This document shows positions 1-6,971 of a DNA stretch of 43,244 nt, piece after piece; positions within the stretch are counted from its first letter, which is position 1, and every line of letters starts with the position of its first letter. Position numbers and translations under genes: made by a program. The stretch spans positions 1 through 43,244 of the forward strand of contig ONOC01000005.1 in NCBI GenBank assembly GCA_900319355.1, written 5' to 3'. The notes beneath the pieces were generated by a model. It worked only from the letters and a program-made list of their open reading frames with translations. It made no database searches and was not told where the DNA came from. The stretch is from an uncultured Eubacteriales bacterium. GTDB lineage: Bacteria; Bacillota; Clostridia; Lachnospirales; Lachnospiraceae.

Positions 1-269
1 CTCTCCGTCAGCAGTCCCTCGGAACGAAGCAGCATGCCGATCTGACGCACAGACATATCGTCCGTGATGGTCACCGTCACTGCCCGTCCTTCTCCGGTAT
101 CCACCGGCTCTTCGTCAAAAACCTCATAGCCCAGTGTATAGGCTTTTCTTGCAATGAAAATCAGCAGGACTACCAGCGCGATCAGCACAAGGATGTAAAG
201 AACTCCTCTGATGCCGCCGATCGCGATCCGGTATCCCAGACTTTCCTGTTCTCTGTCTCTGTCAGACAT
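1..269 (-). CDS. mltG: Endolytic transglycosylase MltG, N-terminal part (cut by window edge)
   Basis: Only the first 89 codons are present; the gene continues beyond position 1. The ATG at 269 follows a clear AGGAGG ribosome binding site. The product starts with a short charged cytoplasmic tail (MSDRDREQE), then one hydrophobic membrane segment at about residues 21-40 (GVLYILVLIALVVLLIFIA), then an extracytoplasmic stretch with TVTITDDMSVRQIGMLLRSEGL. That stretch is the LysM-like start of MltG/YceG proteins, which cleave nascent peptidoglycan strands at the outer membrane face. It is the last visible gene of the ireB-to-mltG operon, 23 nt after the ylbF-family gene. The catalytic domain is outside the window, so the call rests on the N-terminus and on the usual neighbourhood. 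Confidence 0.72.
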   Translation of the reverse strand, partial: MSDRDREQESLGYRIAIGGIRGVLYILVLIALVVLLIFIARKAYTLGYEVFDEEPVDTGEGRAVTVTITDDMSVRQIGMLLRSEGLLTE

Positions 270-292
270 TCACTGTACCTCCTGCACGCACC

Positions 293-625
293 TTATGAAT
301 CGGGAAGGCTCACGATCACTTCCTCGCTGATCGCATCCGTCACCTTCCGGAGCATGGCGCAGACCGCACTTTCCGCATCCAGATAATCGGCCGCGAGAGG
401 ATTTTTCGTCAGCCGTTCAAAATCACGGGTCATGTAGTCGGTCTCGTCAAAGATATCCCGATTGGAATTCTGCATCTCAAAGACGCGGCTCCGGTACTCA
501 TTCACTGCTTTCTTCACGTCAGGATGAACCTGCAGCTGAGCTTCCAGCTCGCGATAACGCCGGTATTCATCCGAATGTCTCATGGCCTCTATCAGTTCTC
601 TGAGTTTTTTATCCACTTCACTCAT
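293..625 (-). CDS. YlbF/YmcA family protein
   Basis: A 110-residue all-helical protein starting MSEVDKKLRELIEAMRHSDEYRRYRELEAQLQ. The reading frame is open further upstream, but that extension lies inside the 3' end of rnjA. I take the ATG at 625 because family members start here and a GGGGAT ribosome-binding-like sequence precedes it. YlbF/YmcA proteins form the Y-complex in Bacillus, which tunes RNase Y cleavage, biofilm and competence. Features seen are the charged helix pairs and the motif HPDVKKAVNEYRSRVFEMQ. It lies 26 nt downstream of rnjA and just before mltG. Placing a probable RNase Y modulator beside RNase J in one transcript suggests coordinated RNA turnover; that is inference. 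Confidence 0.8.
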   Translation of the reverse strand: MSEVDKKLRELIEAMRHSDEYRRYRELEAQLQVHPDVKKAVNEYRSRVFEMQNSNRDIFDETDYMTRDFERLTKNPLAADYLDAESAVCAMLRKVTDAISEEVIVSLPDS

Positions 626-651
626 GCGCAAATCCCCAGGACATACCTGCT

Positions 652-2328
652 TTATGCTTCCATAATAATCGGAAGAATCATGGGACGACGCTGCGTCCTC
701 TTCCAGACGAAACTGCCGAGTGCTTCCTTGATGGTCGACTTCAGCCGTCCCCAGTCCGTAATATGCTGATCCAGACACTCATCAAGCGCGTCGGAAACGA
801 CAATGCGCGCCTCATCCATCAGATCTTCCGACTCACGGACATAAACAAATCCTCTGGACACGATATCCGGTCCCGCGATCAGTTCGCCGCTCGCCTTTTC
901 CAGTGTAAGCACGACGATCAGAATACCATCCTCTGACAGATGCTGACGATCCCGCAGAACGATATTGCCGACATCTCCGACGCCGAGCCCGTCGACCATC
1001 ACTTCTCCGGTCTCCACCGATCCCGTGATTTTTGCACTGTTCTGATCAAGCTCCAGCACATTGCCCGTTTTCATAATGAAAATATTTTCCTTCGGGATGC
1101 CCAGTTCCAGCGCGATGTTCTTCTGTGCCACCAGATGGCGGTATTCGCCGTGCACGGGAATCGCATACTTCGGCTTTACCAGCGAATAGATCAGCTTGAT
1201 ATCCTCCTGGCAGGCATGGCCCGATACATGAACATCCTGAAAAATCACCTCGGCGCCCTTCTCATAGAGCTCGTTGATGACATTCGACACGGCCTTTTCA
1301 TTTCCCGGAATGGCATGGGAAGAGAACACAATCAGATCACCCGGCTTGATCGTCACTTTTTTATGAATGTCAGCCGCCATTCTGGACAGCGCCGCCATGG
1401 ATTCTCCCTGGCTGCCGGTCGTCACAAGCACCATCTGCTCGTCAGGATAGTTCCGCATCATATTGATGTCAATCAGCGTATTCTCCGGTATCTTCAGATA
1501 GCCGAGCTCCGAAGCAATGGAAATGATGTTGACCATGCTCCGGCCTTCTACGACAACCTTCCGTCCGTACTTGTACGCTACATTGATGATCTGCTGCACC
1601 CGGTCCACGTTGGAGGCGAATGTCGCAATAATGAGACGCTGCTTCCTGTGCTCCGAGAAAATCAGGTCGAGCGTCCGGCCGACGGTCTTCTCCGACATCG
1701 TAAATCCCGGCCGCTCCGCGTTCGTGCTGTCGCACATCAGGGCCAGCACACCTTTCTTTCCGATCTCGGCAAAACGCTGCAGATCAATGGCATCACCGAA
1801 TACCGGCGTGTAATCTACCTTGAAATCGCCCGTATGAACGACTGTTCCGGCCGGTGAATAAATCGCCAGCGCGGCTGCATCCTGAATGCTGTGGTTCGTC
1901 TTGATAAACTCAATGCGGAAATGGCCCAGATTGATGGACTGGCCGAATCTGATCACCTTCCGTTTCACGCCCTGGAGCATATCATGCTCCTCCAGCTTGT
2001 GCTCGATGAGCGCCATCGTCAGTTTAGTCGCATAAATCGGCACATTGATCTCCTTCAGGACATACGGAAGCGCGCCGATATGATCCTCGTGACCATGCGT
2101 GATCACGAAGCCCTTTACCTTTTCAATATTCTTTTTTAAATACGTAATGTCCGGTATAACAAGATCAATTCCCAGCATATCATCATCCGGGAAGGCCAGA
2201 CCGCAATCGACAACCACGATACTGTCTTCATACTCGAAGGCCGTGATATTCATGCCGATCTCTTCCAGACCGCCCAGGGGAATGATCTTCAGCTTGCCTG
2301 TCGCGGCAGCCGGTTTTTTCCTGCTCAA
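652..2328 (-). CDS. rnjA: Ribonuclease J
   Basis: A 558-residue metallo-beta-lactamase/beta-CASP nuclease with 5'-to-3' exonuclease and endonuclease activity on RNA, acting in the cytoplasm in mRNA decay and rRNA maturation. The fold begins PLGGLEEIGMN, and the zinc-binding HGHEDH motif is at residues 78-83. Further metal and beta-CASP motifs are visible: HTGDFKVDYTP, CDSTNAERPG, TTGSQGE, SSHAIPGNE and HVSGHACQED, followed by PVHGEYRH. The start is TTG at 2328, eight bases after GGAGG; no better ATG is near. It sits between the DUF1292 gene and the ylbF-family gene. A terminator-like hairpin lies upstream at 2351-2369, so expression probably depends on read-through or on a promoter I could not identify. 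Confidence 0.93.
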   Translation of the reverse strand: MSRKKPAAATGKLKIIPLGGLEEIGMNITAFEYEDSIVVVDCGLAFPDDDMLGIDLVIPDITYLKKNIEKVKGFVITHGHEDHIGALPYVLKEINVPIYATKLTMALIEHKLEEHDMLQGVKRKVIRFGQSINLGHFRIEFIKTNHSIQDAAALAIYSPAGTVVHTGDFKVDYTPVFGDAIDLQRFAEIGKKGVLALMCDSTNAERPGFTMSEKTVGRTLDLIFSEHRKQRLIIATFASNVDRVQQIINVAYKYGRKVVVEGRSMVNIISIASELGYLKIPENTLIDINMMRNYPDEQMVLVTTGSQGESMAALSRMAADIHKKVTIKPGDLIVFSSHAIPGNEKAVSNVINELYEKGAEVIFQDVHVSGHACQEDIKLIYSLVKPKYAIPVHGEYRHLVAQKNIALELGIPKENIFIMKTGNVLELDQNSAKITGSVETGEVMVDGLGVGDVGNIVLRDRQHLSEDGILIVVLTLEKASGELIAGPDIVSRGFVYVRESEDLMDEARIVVSDALDECLDQHITDWGRLKSTIKEALGSFVWKRTQRRPMILPIIMEA

Positions 2329-2350
2329 AAAAAATTCCTCCAGATTTCTG

Positions 2351-2369
2351 AAAAAAGCCGGACGGCTTT
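2351..2369 (-). terminator. Terminator-like hairpin between DUF1292 gene and rnjA
   Basis: Read on the minus strand, AAAGCCG and CGGCTTT form a compact self-complementary stem that runs into six consecutive T residues. It follows the DUF1292 stop by about 45 nt and precedes the rnjA ribosome binding site. A second small palindrome, CTGCCG-C-CGGCAG, lies just upstream at 2377-2389. It probably causes partial termination inside the operon. Confidence 0.55.
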
Positions 2370-2413
2370 CGCCCCCTGCCGCCGGCAGTCAGTAAGTATT
2401 AGCAGCTTTTGCC

Positions 2414-2683
2414 TCAGTCCTCCATCCGGAGGTCCGCGTCTTCGATCATCTGTTCAAAAATACGCGCAATAGCGTTGAATTCCGTATCATCATCAACTAT
2501 CACGTACTTTCCCTCAGTATCGGTGTCCGCAGACACGTCCTTCAGAATGACAGCTTCTGCTTCTTCATTATCCGAATCAGTCACAAGAAGGTAGTCAGTG
2601 CCTGCCACTCTTGTTTCCTCTTCTACATAAAACTCCAGGATTTCTCCGTTGTCGCCCTCAAAAGAAATTTTCTCTTTTTTCAT
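2414..2683 (-). CDS. DUF1292 domain protein (YrzB-like)
   Basis: An 89-residue, very acidic protein (MKKEKISFEGDNGEILEFYV, then VAGTDYLLVTDSDNEEAEAVILKDV) that matches the DUF1292 pattern: beta strands with a conserved nucleus around YLLV and an E/D-rich C-terminus. The molecular function of the family is unknown. Its ATG overlaps the ruvX stop as ATGA (2680-2683), so the two are probably translationally coupled. In Firmicutes this gene commonly follows ireB and ruvX, as it does here. Length is typical. Confidence 0.82.
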   Translation of the reverse strand: MKKEKISFEGDNGEILEFYVEEETRVAGTDYLLVTDSDNEEAEAVILKDVSADTDTEGKYVIVDDDTEFNAIARIFEQMIEDADLRMED

Positions 2684-3132
2684 GTATCTGCTCCGGTTTC
2701 TTCGCGATTTTTGCCGTATCTGTCCAGATATTCCTGCAGGATGAAGCCGGCGGCGATCTGATCGATCACTGCCTTCCGTTCATGTCTGTCACGAATACCC
2801 GCTTCATCGAGAATATCGTCAGCCGCTGCCGTCGTCAGCCGCTCGTCCCACATTGTAACCGGGATGCCGGTTCTTCTGACGACCATGTCACGGAAAGCGA
2901 GCGCCTTCTCCGCGCTCTCGCTCATCTCTCCGCCCATATGGAGGGGATAGCCGATCACAATGTGTTCCACCTCATATTCGGCGCAGAGTTCCGCTATCCG
3001 CGCCAGCGTCTGGCGCAGTTTTGTCTCCCGGGGCCGTCTGATGGTTTCCAGCGCCTGTGCTGTGATCTGCAGCGGATCGCTGACCGCTACGCCCACCGTT
3101 CTGGCGCCGTAATCCAGGCCGAGTATTCTCAT
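2680..3132 (-). CDS. ruvX: Putative pre-16S rRNA nuclease / Holliday junction resolvase RuvX (YqgF)
   Basis: A 150-residue RNase H-fold protein starting MRILGLDYGARTVGVAVSDP. Asp7 in the GLDYG motif, Glu97 in DERLTT and Asp134 in the C-terminal DQIAA motif are the expected acidic active-site residues. GYPLHMGGEMSESAE is the family's central motif. YqgF proteins have been linked both to trimming of the 16S rRNA 5' end and to branched DNA cleavage; sequence alone does not decide. The start ATG overlaps the ireB stop (ATGA), and the stop overlaps the next start the same way. This gives a tightly coupled ireB-ruvX-DUF1292 trio. Confidence 0.92.
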   Translation of the reverse strand: MRILGLDYGARTVGVAVSDPLQITAQALETIRRPRETKLRQTLARIAELCAEYEVEHIVIGYPLHMGGEMSESAEKALAFRDMVVRRTGIPVTMWDERLTTAAADDILDEAGIRDRHERKAVIDQIAAGFILQEYLDRYGKNREETGADT

Positions 3133-3413
3133 GAACCGGATTCCCCGTTATCTTTCCAGGATTCGTTCCGGATATACTCCTTCAGCAGTTCTTCCACAAT
3201 TTCGTCGCGCTCCACCTTCATGATCATGCTGCGCGCGCCATTGTGGTTGGTGATATACGTCGGATCTCCGGACATGATATAACCCACGATCTGATTTACC
3301 GGATTGTAGCCCTTCTCCGCCATGGCGTGATAAACAACGTCCAGAACCTTCTTCACCGGGACCGCATTTTCCATATTCACCTGAAAAAACTGAGTATTTC
3401 CTAAATCTTCCAT
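3129..3413 (-). CDS. ireB: IreB family regulatory phosphoprotein (YrzL/UPF0297)
   Basis: A 94-residue protein with the strongly conserved IreB core KGYNPVNQIVGYIMSGDPTYITNHNGARSMIMKVERDEIVEELLKEYI. In Enterococcus, IreB is a substrate of the PASTA kinase IreK and lowers cephalosporin resistance; phosphorylation is on N-terminal threonines. Here Thr7 (MEDLGNTQFF) is in the corresponding place, which is an alignment by eye. The frame is open upstream to 3482, but the ATG at 3413 has GGGGTGG in front of it and gives the usual family length. It is the first gene of the operon after the promoter at 3497-3525. Cell-wall signalling (IreB) and wall cleavage (MltG) thus bracket the RNA-processing genes. 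Confidence 0.85.
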   Translation of the reverse strand: MEDLGNTQFFQVNMENAVPVKKVLDVVYHAMAEKGYNPVNQIVGYIMSGDPTYITNHNGARSMIMKVERDEIVEELLKEYIRNESWKDNGESGS

Positions 3414-3496
3414 GTTCAACCACCCCTGATATTTCCAGACAGATGTCCGTTCTTCATGTTCCGACAGCGTCCGAAACCGCACAATACAACTAGGTT

Positions 3497-3525
3497 ATTA
3501 TAAACTACAACCGCTCTGTTGGCAA
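3497..3525 (-). promoter_or_regulatory. Sigma-A type promoter of the ireB operon
   Basis: On the minus strand, TTGCCA (3520-3525) and TATAAT (3497-3502) are separated by exactly 17 nt. The -10 box is perfect and the -35 box matches at four of six positions. It lies in the 121-nt gap between mtaB and ireB, with the -35 box just after the mtaB stop, and would start transcription about 75 nt before the ireB ATG. Confidence 0.75.
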
Positions 3526-3534
3526 GGGAACGGC

Positions 3535-5061
3535 TCACATGGCCAGCAGCGCATCATCTCCGGCAAGCTGCAGCGGCGTAACCGTGACGATCTGATTGGA
3601 CAGATCTCTGGAATCCGCGAGCAGTACTTTCTGATACTCGCGTCCGTGACCCGTCCAGCAGGTACGCCCTTCAAAAACGGTCTGCTCCTCAAAAAGCACC
3701 TGCAGCGGTTTCCCGATATACCACCGGAGAAATTCCTTCCTTCTTTCCGTATCCAGTCTGTGCAGGACGGCAGCTCTCTTTCGCTTCACGGCTTCGGTAT
3801 TCTGCCCGTCCATCCGGTCTGCCAGGGTGCCCCTGCGCCTGGAATACGGAAAAATATGCGTCTCAAAGAAATGAATCTGTTCGACAAACTGCCTGCACTC
3901 CTCAAAGTCCTCTTCCGTTTCTCCCGGGAACCCTGTAATGATATCCGTGCAGATGGCCGGGTGATCAAAATACCGGCGCAGCAGTCCGACCACCCGCTGA
4001 AAATCCTCCGGCGTGTAATGGCGGTTCATATTCCTGAGCGTCCTCGCGCATCCGCTCTGAAGAGACAGATGAAAATGCGGACAGAGCGCCGGAATGGCGG
4101 CAAGCCCCCGGATCAGTTCCTCATCCAGGAACCCCGGTTCAAGGGAGCCCAGCCTGATCCGCTCAATGCCCTCCACGGCGGCAGCCCGCCGCACCAGATC
4201 CAGCAGCGCCGCGCAGCGGCAGGAACGTCCGTTTCCGCTCCCGTCCTCAGCATCGGCCTTTCCTCCGTCTTCCCCGGAAAAATCACTGCCGTACGAACAC
4301 AGATGAATACCGTTGATAATGACTTCTCTGACCCCCGATGCCGCGAGCCTGCGGACTTCTCCTTCTACATCTTCAGGCTGTCTGCTTCGCACACGTCCTC
4401 TGGCATAGGGAATAATGCAGTACGAACAGAACTGATTGCATCCGTCCTGCACCTTGATGAAAGCGCGGGTGTGTTCCTCCGTCCGGTCAATTTCAAGTCT
4501 TTCATAGGAAGTATTCCTGTTCCAGACGCCGATATCCGTCTGCGCACCGCCGGCGGCCGTTACTTCCGCAGCCGCCACCTCTTCTCCGTCAGGCTCTGCG
4601 CCCACCTCAGCAACGGCACTCCCGGCTTCTGCCGTTTTTCTTCCTTCAGCCGCGTCCCCGGATGCCGGCAGGTTCCGCCCTGCCCGCTCTGCCTCCGCGC
4701 GTTCGAAACGGCGCAGTTCCTTCACGAGATCCGATTTGCGGCTGCTGCCGATGACGATATCGACATCGGGATCCTTCGCCAGTTCCTCGCCGCGCACCTG
4801 AACGTAGCATCCGACAGCCACCACAATAGCACCGGGATTCATTTTTTTCGCACGGTGCAGCATCTGCCGCGACTTCCGGTCCGCGATATTCGTCACCGTA
4901 CAGGTGTTGATCACATAGACATCCGCCCCCGGCGCAAACGGGACAATCTCATATCCCGCCTTTTCCAGAGACTGCTGCATGGCCTCCATTTCATAGGAAT
5001 TCACCCTGCAGCCGAGGTTATGAAGGGCAGCCTTTTTTACCGTTGACATTTCAGTTGACAT
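3535..5061 (-). CDS. mtaB: tRNA t6A37 methylthiotransferase MtaB with a large low-complexity insertion
   Basis: A radical-SAM methylthiotransferase converting N6-threonylcarbamoyladenosine to its 2-methylthio form at tRNA position 37. Counting from the first in-frame ATG at 5067, the N-terminal UPF0004 domain carries three cluster cysteines (NLGC at 20, NTC at 56, VGC at 87). The radical-SAM CX3CX2C motif is at 210-217 (GCNQFCSYC). A C-terminal TRAM-like part ends in QIVTVTPLQLAGDDALLAM. I prefer the ATG two codons later (5061), because GGAG then stands at proper distance. Family members are about 430-440 residues; this one is about 508. The excess is mainly an Ala/Glu/Gly-rich stretch at about 122-180, between the two domains, plus a short Gly/Asp-rich loop near 262-285. 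MiaB is the other candidate, but NLGCRVN and NTCTVTNIAD are MtaB-like. Confidence 0.88.
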   Translation of the reverse strand: MSTEMSTVKKAALHNLGCRVNSYEMEAMQQSLEKAGYEIVPFAPGADVYVINTCTVTNIADRKSRQMLHRAKKMNPGAIVVAVGCYVQVRGEELAKDPDVDIVIGSSRKSDLVKELRRFERAEAERAGRNLPASGDAAEGRKTAEAGSAVAEVGAEPDGEEVAAAEVTAAGGAQTDIGVWNRNTSYERLEIDRTEEHTRAFIKVQDGCNQFCSYCIIPYARGRVRSRQPEDVEGEVRRLAASGVREVIINGIHLCSYGSDFSGEDGGKADAEDGSGNGRSCRCAALLDLVRRAAAVEGIERIRLGSLEPGFLDEELIRGLAAIPALCPHFHLSLQSGCARTLRNMNRHYTPEDFQRVVGLLRRYFDHPAICTDIITGFPGETEEDFEECRQFVEQIHFFETHIFPYSRRRGTLADRMDGQNTEAVKRKRAAVLHRLDTERRKEFLRWYIGKPLQVLFEEQTVFEGRTCWTGHGREYQKVLLADSRDLSNQIVTVTPLQLAGDDALLAM

Positions 5062-5138
5062 TTCCATTCTCCGAACGTAAGATTAACCTTGTGAGTGCAA
5101 TATTATTTATCAGATTATTCATATCAGGCTAAGAGACC

Positions 5139-5154
5139 GCCTGCTGCAGCAGGC
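5139..5154. repeat. Perfect 16-nt palindrome in the HPr-like gene leader
   Basis: GCCTGCTGCAGCAGGC is fully self-complementary and ends about 27 nt before the HPr-like ATG. In the transcript it could form a small hairpin; as DNA it could bind a dimeric protein. No T-run follows, so it is not a terminator. Confidence 0.5.
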
Positions 5155-5180
5155 ATGACAGACTTGATGGGAGGTATACG

Positions 5181-5423
5181 ATGACGACTGTTAAGATTTC
5201 ACTGAATTCAATCGACAAGGTAAAGAACTTTGTCAATGCAATCTCTAAATATGATTTTGATTTTGATCTGGTTTCCGGAAGATACGTCATCGATGCGAAA
5301 TCGATCATGGGCATCTTCAGCCTGGACCTGTCCAAACCGATTGACCTGAACATCCATACCGAGGGCAGCGAGCTCGATGAGGTAATGGAAGTTCTGAAGC
5401 CCTACATGGTTGAGCAGCAGTAA
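5181..5423 (+). CDS. HPr-family protein lacking the phosphotransfer histidine (Crh-like)
   Basis: An 80-residue protein with the HPr fold pattern: N-terminal strand TTVKISL, a helix, then RYVIDAKSIMGIFSLDLSKPIDLNIH and a C-terminal helix. The motif AKSIMG is the hallmark around HPr Ser46, and Ser41 here is its equivalent. The usual GLHARP segment with active His15 is replaced by NSIDKVKNF, so PEP-dependent phosphotransfer is not possible. The combination resembles Bacillus Crh, which keeps only Ser46 and acts as a CcpA corepressor. A Crh-like role is inference; structural drift is the alternative. The start has GGGAGG in front. It is the only plus-strand gene in the first 37 kb and stands alone, closed by the terminator at 5478-5506. 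Confidence 0.82.
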   Translation: MTTVKISLNSIDKVKNFVNAISKYDFDFDLVSGRYVIDAKSIMGIFSLDLSKPIDLNIHTEGSELDEVMEVLKPYMVEQQ

Positions 5424-5477
5424 GAAAGCTGCCGGGAAACCGGGAAACAGTTAAGTAAATAACGTATAATGACAGCA

Positions 5478-5506
5478 GCCGGCATTCTCCAGAATGCCGG
5501 CTTTTT
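5478..5506 (+). terminator. Rho-independent terminator of the HPr-like gene
   Basis: GCCGGCATTCT, CC, AGAATGCCGGC form a perfect 11-nt inverted repeat followed directly by TTTTT. It starts 54 nt after the stop codon. Strong and canonical in the plus direction. Confidence 0.9.
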
Positions 5507-5539
5507 CAGCGTTTTCATCTGCACGGCCGATCGCGCAGC

Positions 5540-5695
5540 CATCAGCTTCCGACCGCGCCGCCGTTTCCGGCAGGCATCAGCTTCCAACCGCACCGCCGAC
5601 CGTGCCGGACATCAGCTTCCGACCGCGCTGCCGTTTCCGGCAGGCATCGGCTTCCGGCCGCACTGCCGGCCGTGCCGGACATCAGTTTCCGACCG
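5540..5695. repeat. 35-nt tandem repeat, four full units plus a partial unit, at the thiI stop
   Basis: Units start at 5540, 5575, 5610, 5645 and 5680 (partial), each beginning CATCAGCTTCC or a one- or two-base variant. Units 1 and 3 share an ending (GTTTCCGGCAGG), as do units 2 and 4 (GTGCCGGA). The array is therefore a 70-nt A-B unit repeated twice. The partial fifth unit contains the thiI stop codon (5682-5684) and its last codons, so the array appears to have grown from the gene's own 3' end. Units are contiguous with no spacers, so it is not a CRISPR. Confidence 0.9.
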
Positions 5696-6875
5696 TTATG
5701 GTCTCGGCGGTCTCTATGGCCTGCTCCATCAGCGGCCCGATCACGTCATCCAAACTGTGCTCTGATTTCTCGATCACCTTCAGAAGCGGATGCGTCACCG
5801 GATGCTTCGCAACGAAGATCGTGCAGCAGTCCTCAAACGGAAGGATCGATGTCTCATATGTGCCGATTTTTTCGGAGATATTGATGATCTCCTGCTTGTC
5901 GAAGCCGATCAGCGGCCGGAAAACCGGCAGGGTGCATACCGCGTTCGTGCAGAGAAGACTCTGCGTCGTCTGACTCGCCACCTGGCCGATGCTCTCACCT
6001 GTGATCAGGCCGAGTGCTCCGTCCTTTTTCGCAAAAATCTCCGCCAGGCGCATCATGTACCGGCGCATGATGATCGTCAGTTCCTCATGCGGGCACTTCT
6101 CATAAATCGCCAGCTGAATATCCGTGAAATTGATCACATGCAGATGAATCGGACCGGTGTATATCGAGATCTGCTTTGCCAGATCAACGACCTTCTGCTT
6201 TGCGCGCTCGCTCGTATACGGCGGCGCATGAAAGTAAACGGCATCGATCTCCACCCCTCTTTTGGCGATCATGTATCCGGCCACCGGGGAGTCAATACCG
6301 CCGGAAAGCAGGAGCTCCGCCCTGCCGCTCGTGCCGACCGGAAGCCCGCCGGGACCCGGAATCACCTTCGAATAAATATATACACCGCTCTGCCGTACCT
6401 CGACCGTGATCAGAATATCCGGATGATGTACATCCACCGTCAGATACGGGCAGGCATTCAGTACCGCCTCGCCGAGATCGGCATTCAGTTCCATGGAATC
6501 CTTCGGATATGCCTTCCAAGGACGACGCGCATTGATCTTGAAGGTCTGAGATGCACAGGATGACGCCGGATAATTCTGCTTCACATAGCCGACCAGTTCC
6601 TCTGCGACATGATCAAACGCCATATCGGTAACAATCAGAACAGGGCAGATGCCCGTGATGCCGAAAACCGTCTGCAGCGCTTCAATTGCGCCTTCTTTGT
6701 CACACTCGCCGTGCGGCATGACAAAAATCCGGCCCATTTCCTTTACGGTTTCAAAGGAACCGTCTACCTTGCGGAGCGCGACGGCCATCTGGTGCATCAG
6801 CCGGTCCTCAAAAAGATGACGGTTCTTCCCCTTGATGCCGATTTCCGCATATTTAATCAATAAAGCCTGGTACAT
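5682..6875 (-). CDS. thiI: tRNA 4-thiouridine synthetase ThiI
   Basis: A 397-residue ATP-dependent sulfur-transfer enzyme making 4-thiouridine at tRNA position 8; in some bacteria it also serves thiamine thiazole synthesis. The order is: N-terminal ferredoxin-like segment (MYQALLIKYAEIGIKGKNR), THUMP domain at about 60-165, and a PP-loop ATPase domain with SGGIDS at 191-196. No C-terminal rhodanese domain is present, as is usual in Firmicutes. The ATG at 6875 has GAGG upstream and gives the standard start; the ten residues before it in the open frame are not family-like. The cysteine desulfurase gene lies 96 nt upstream on the same strand and would supply persulfide sulfur. The stop codon sits inside the 35-nt repeat array. 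Confidence 0.95.
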   Translation of the reverse strand: MYQALLIKYAEIGIKGKNRHLFEDRLMHQMAVALRKVDGSFETVKEMGRIFVMPHGECDKEGAIEALQTVFGITGICPVLIVTDMAFDHVAEELVGYVKQNYPASSCASQTFKINARRPWKAYPKDSMELNADLGEAVLNACPYLTVDVHHPDILITVEVRQSGVYIYSKVIPGPGGLPVGTSGRAELLLSGGIDSPVAGYMIAKRGVEIDAVYFHAPPYTSERAKQKVVDLAKQISIYTGPIHLHVINFTDIQLAIYEKCPHEELTIIMRRYMMRLAEIFAKKDGALGLITGESIGQVASQTTQSLLCTNAVCTLPVFRPLIGFDKQEIINISEKIGTYETSILPFEDCCTIFVAKHPVTHPLLKVIEKSEHSLDDVIGPLMEQAIETAETITVGN

Positions 6876-6971
6876 AAATTCCTCGTTTCTCTTTCTCCGC
6901 GTCACGCGGAACCTTTTTCACGACGCAGTCTCTTCTGATACCGCCGTTCTCCGTGCAGGCAGTTCCTGATC

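Noticed and set aside
626-778. N-terminal extension of the YlbF-family protein
   Set aside because: It is the 3' end of rnjA read in another frame; family members start at the ATG at 625.
3646-5046. 466-codon plus-strand open frame opposite mtaB
   Set aside because: Shadow of mtaB; Arg/His/Pro-rich product without motifs.
5540-5695. Regular 35-nt repeats resembling a CRISPR array
   Set aside because: Units are directly contiguous with no variable spacers and no cas genes are near; it is a plain tandem array.
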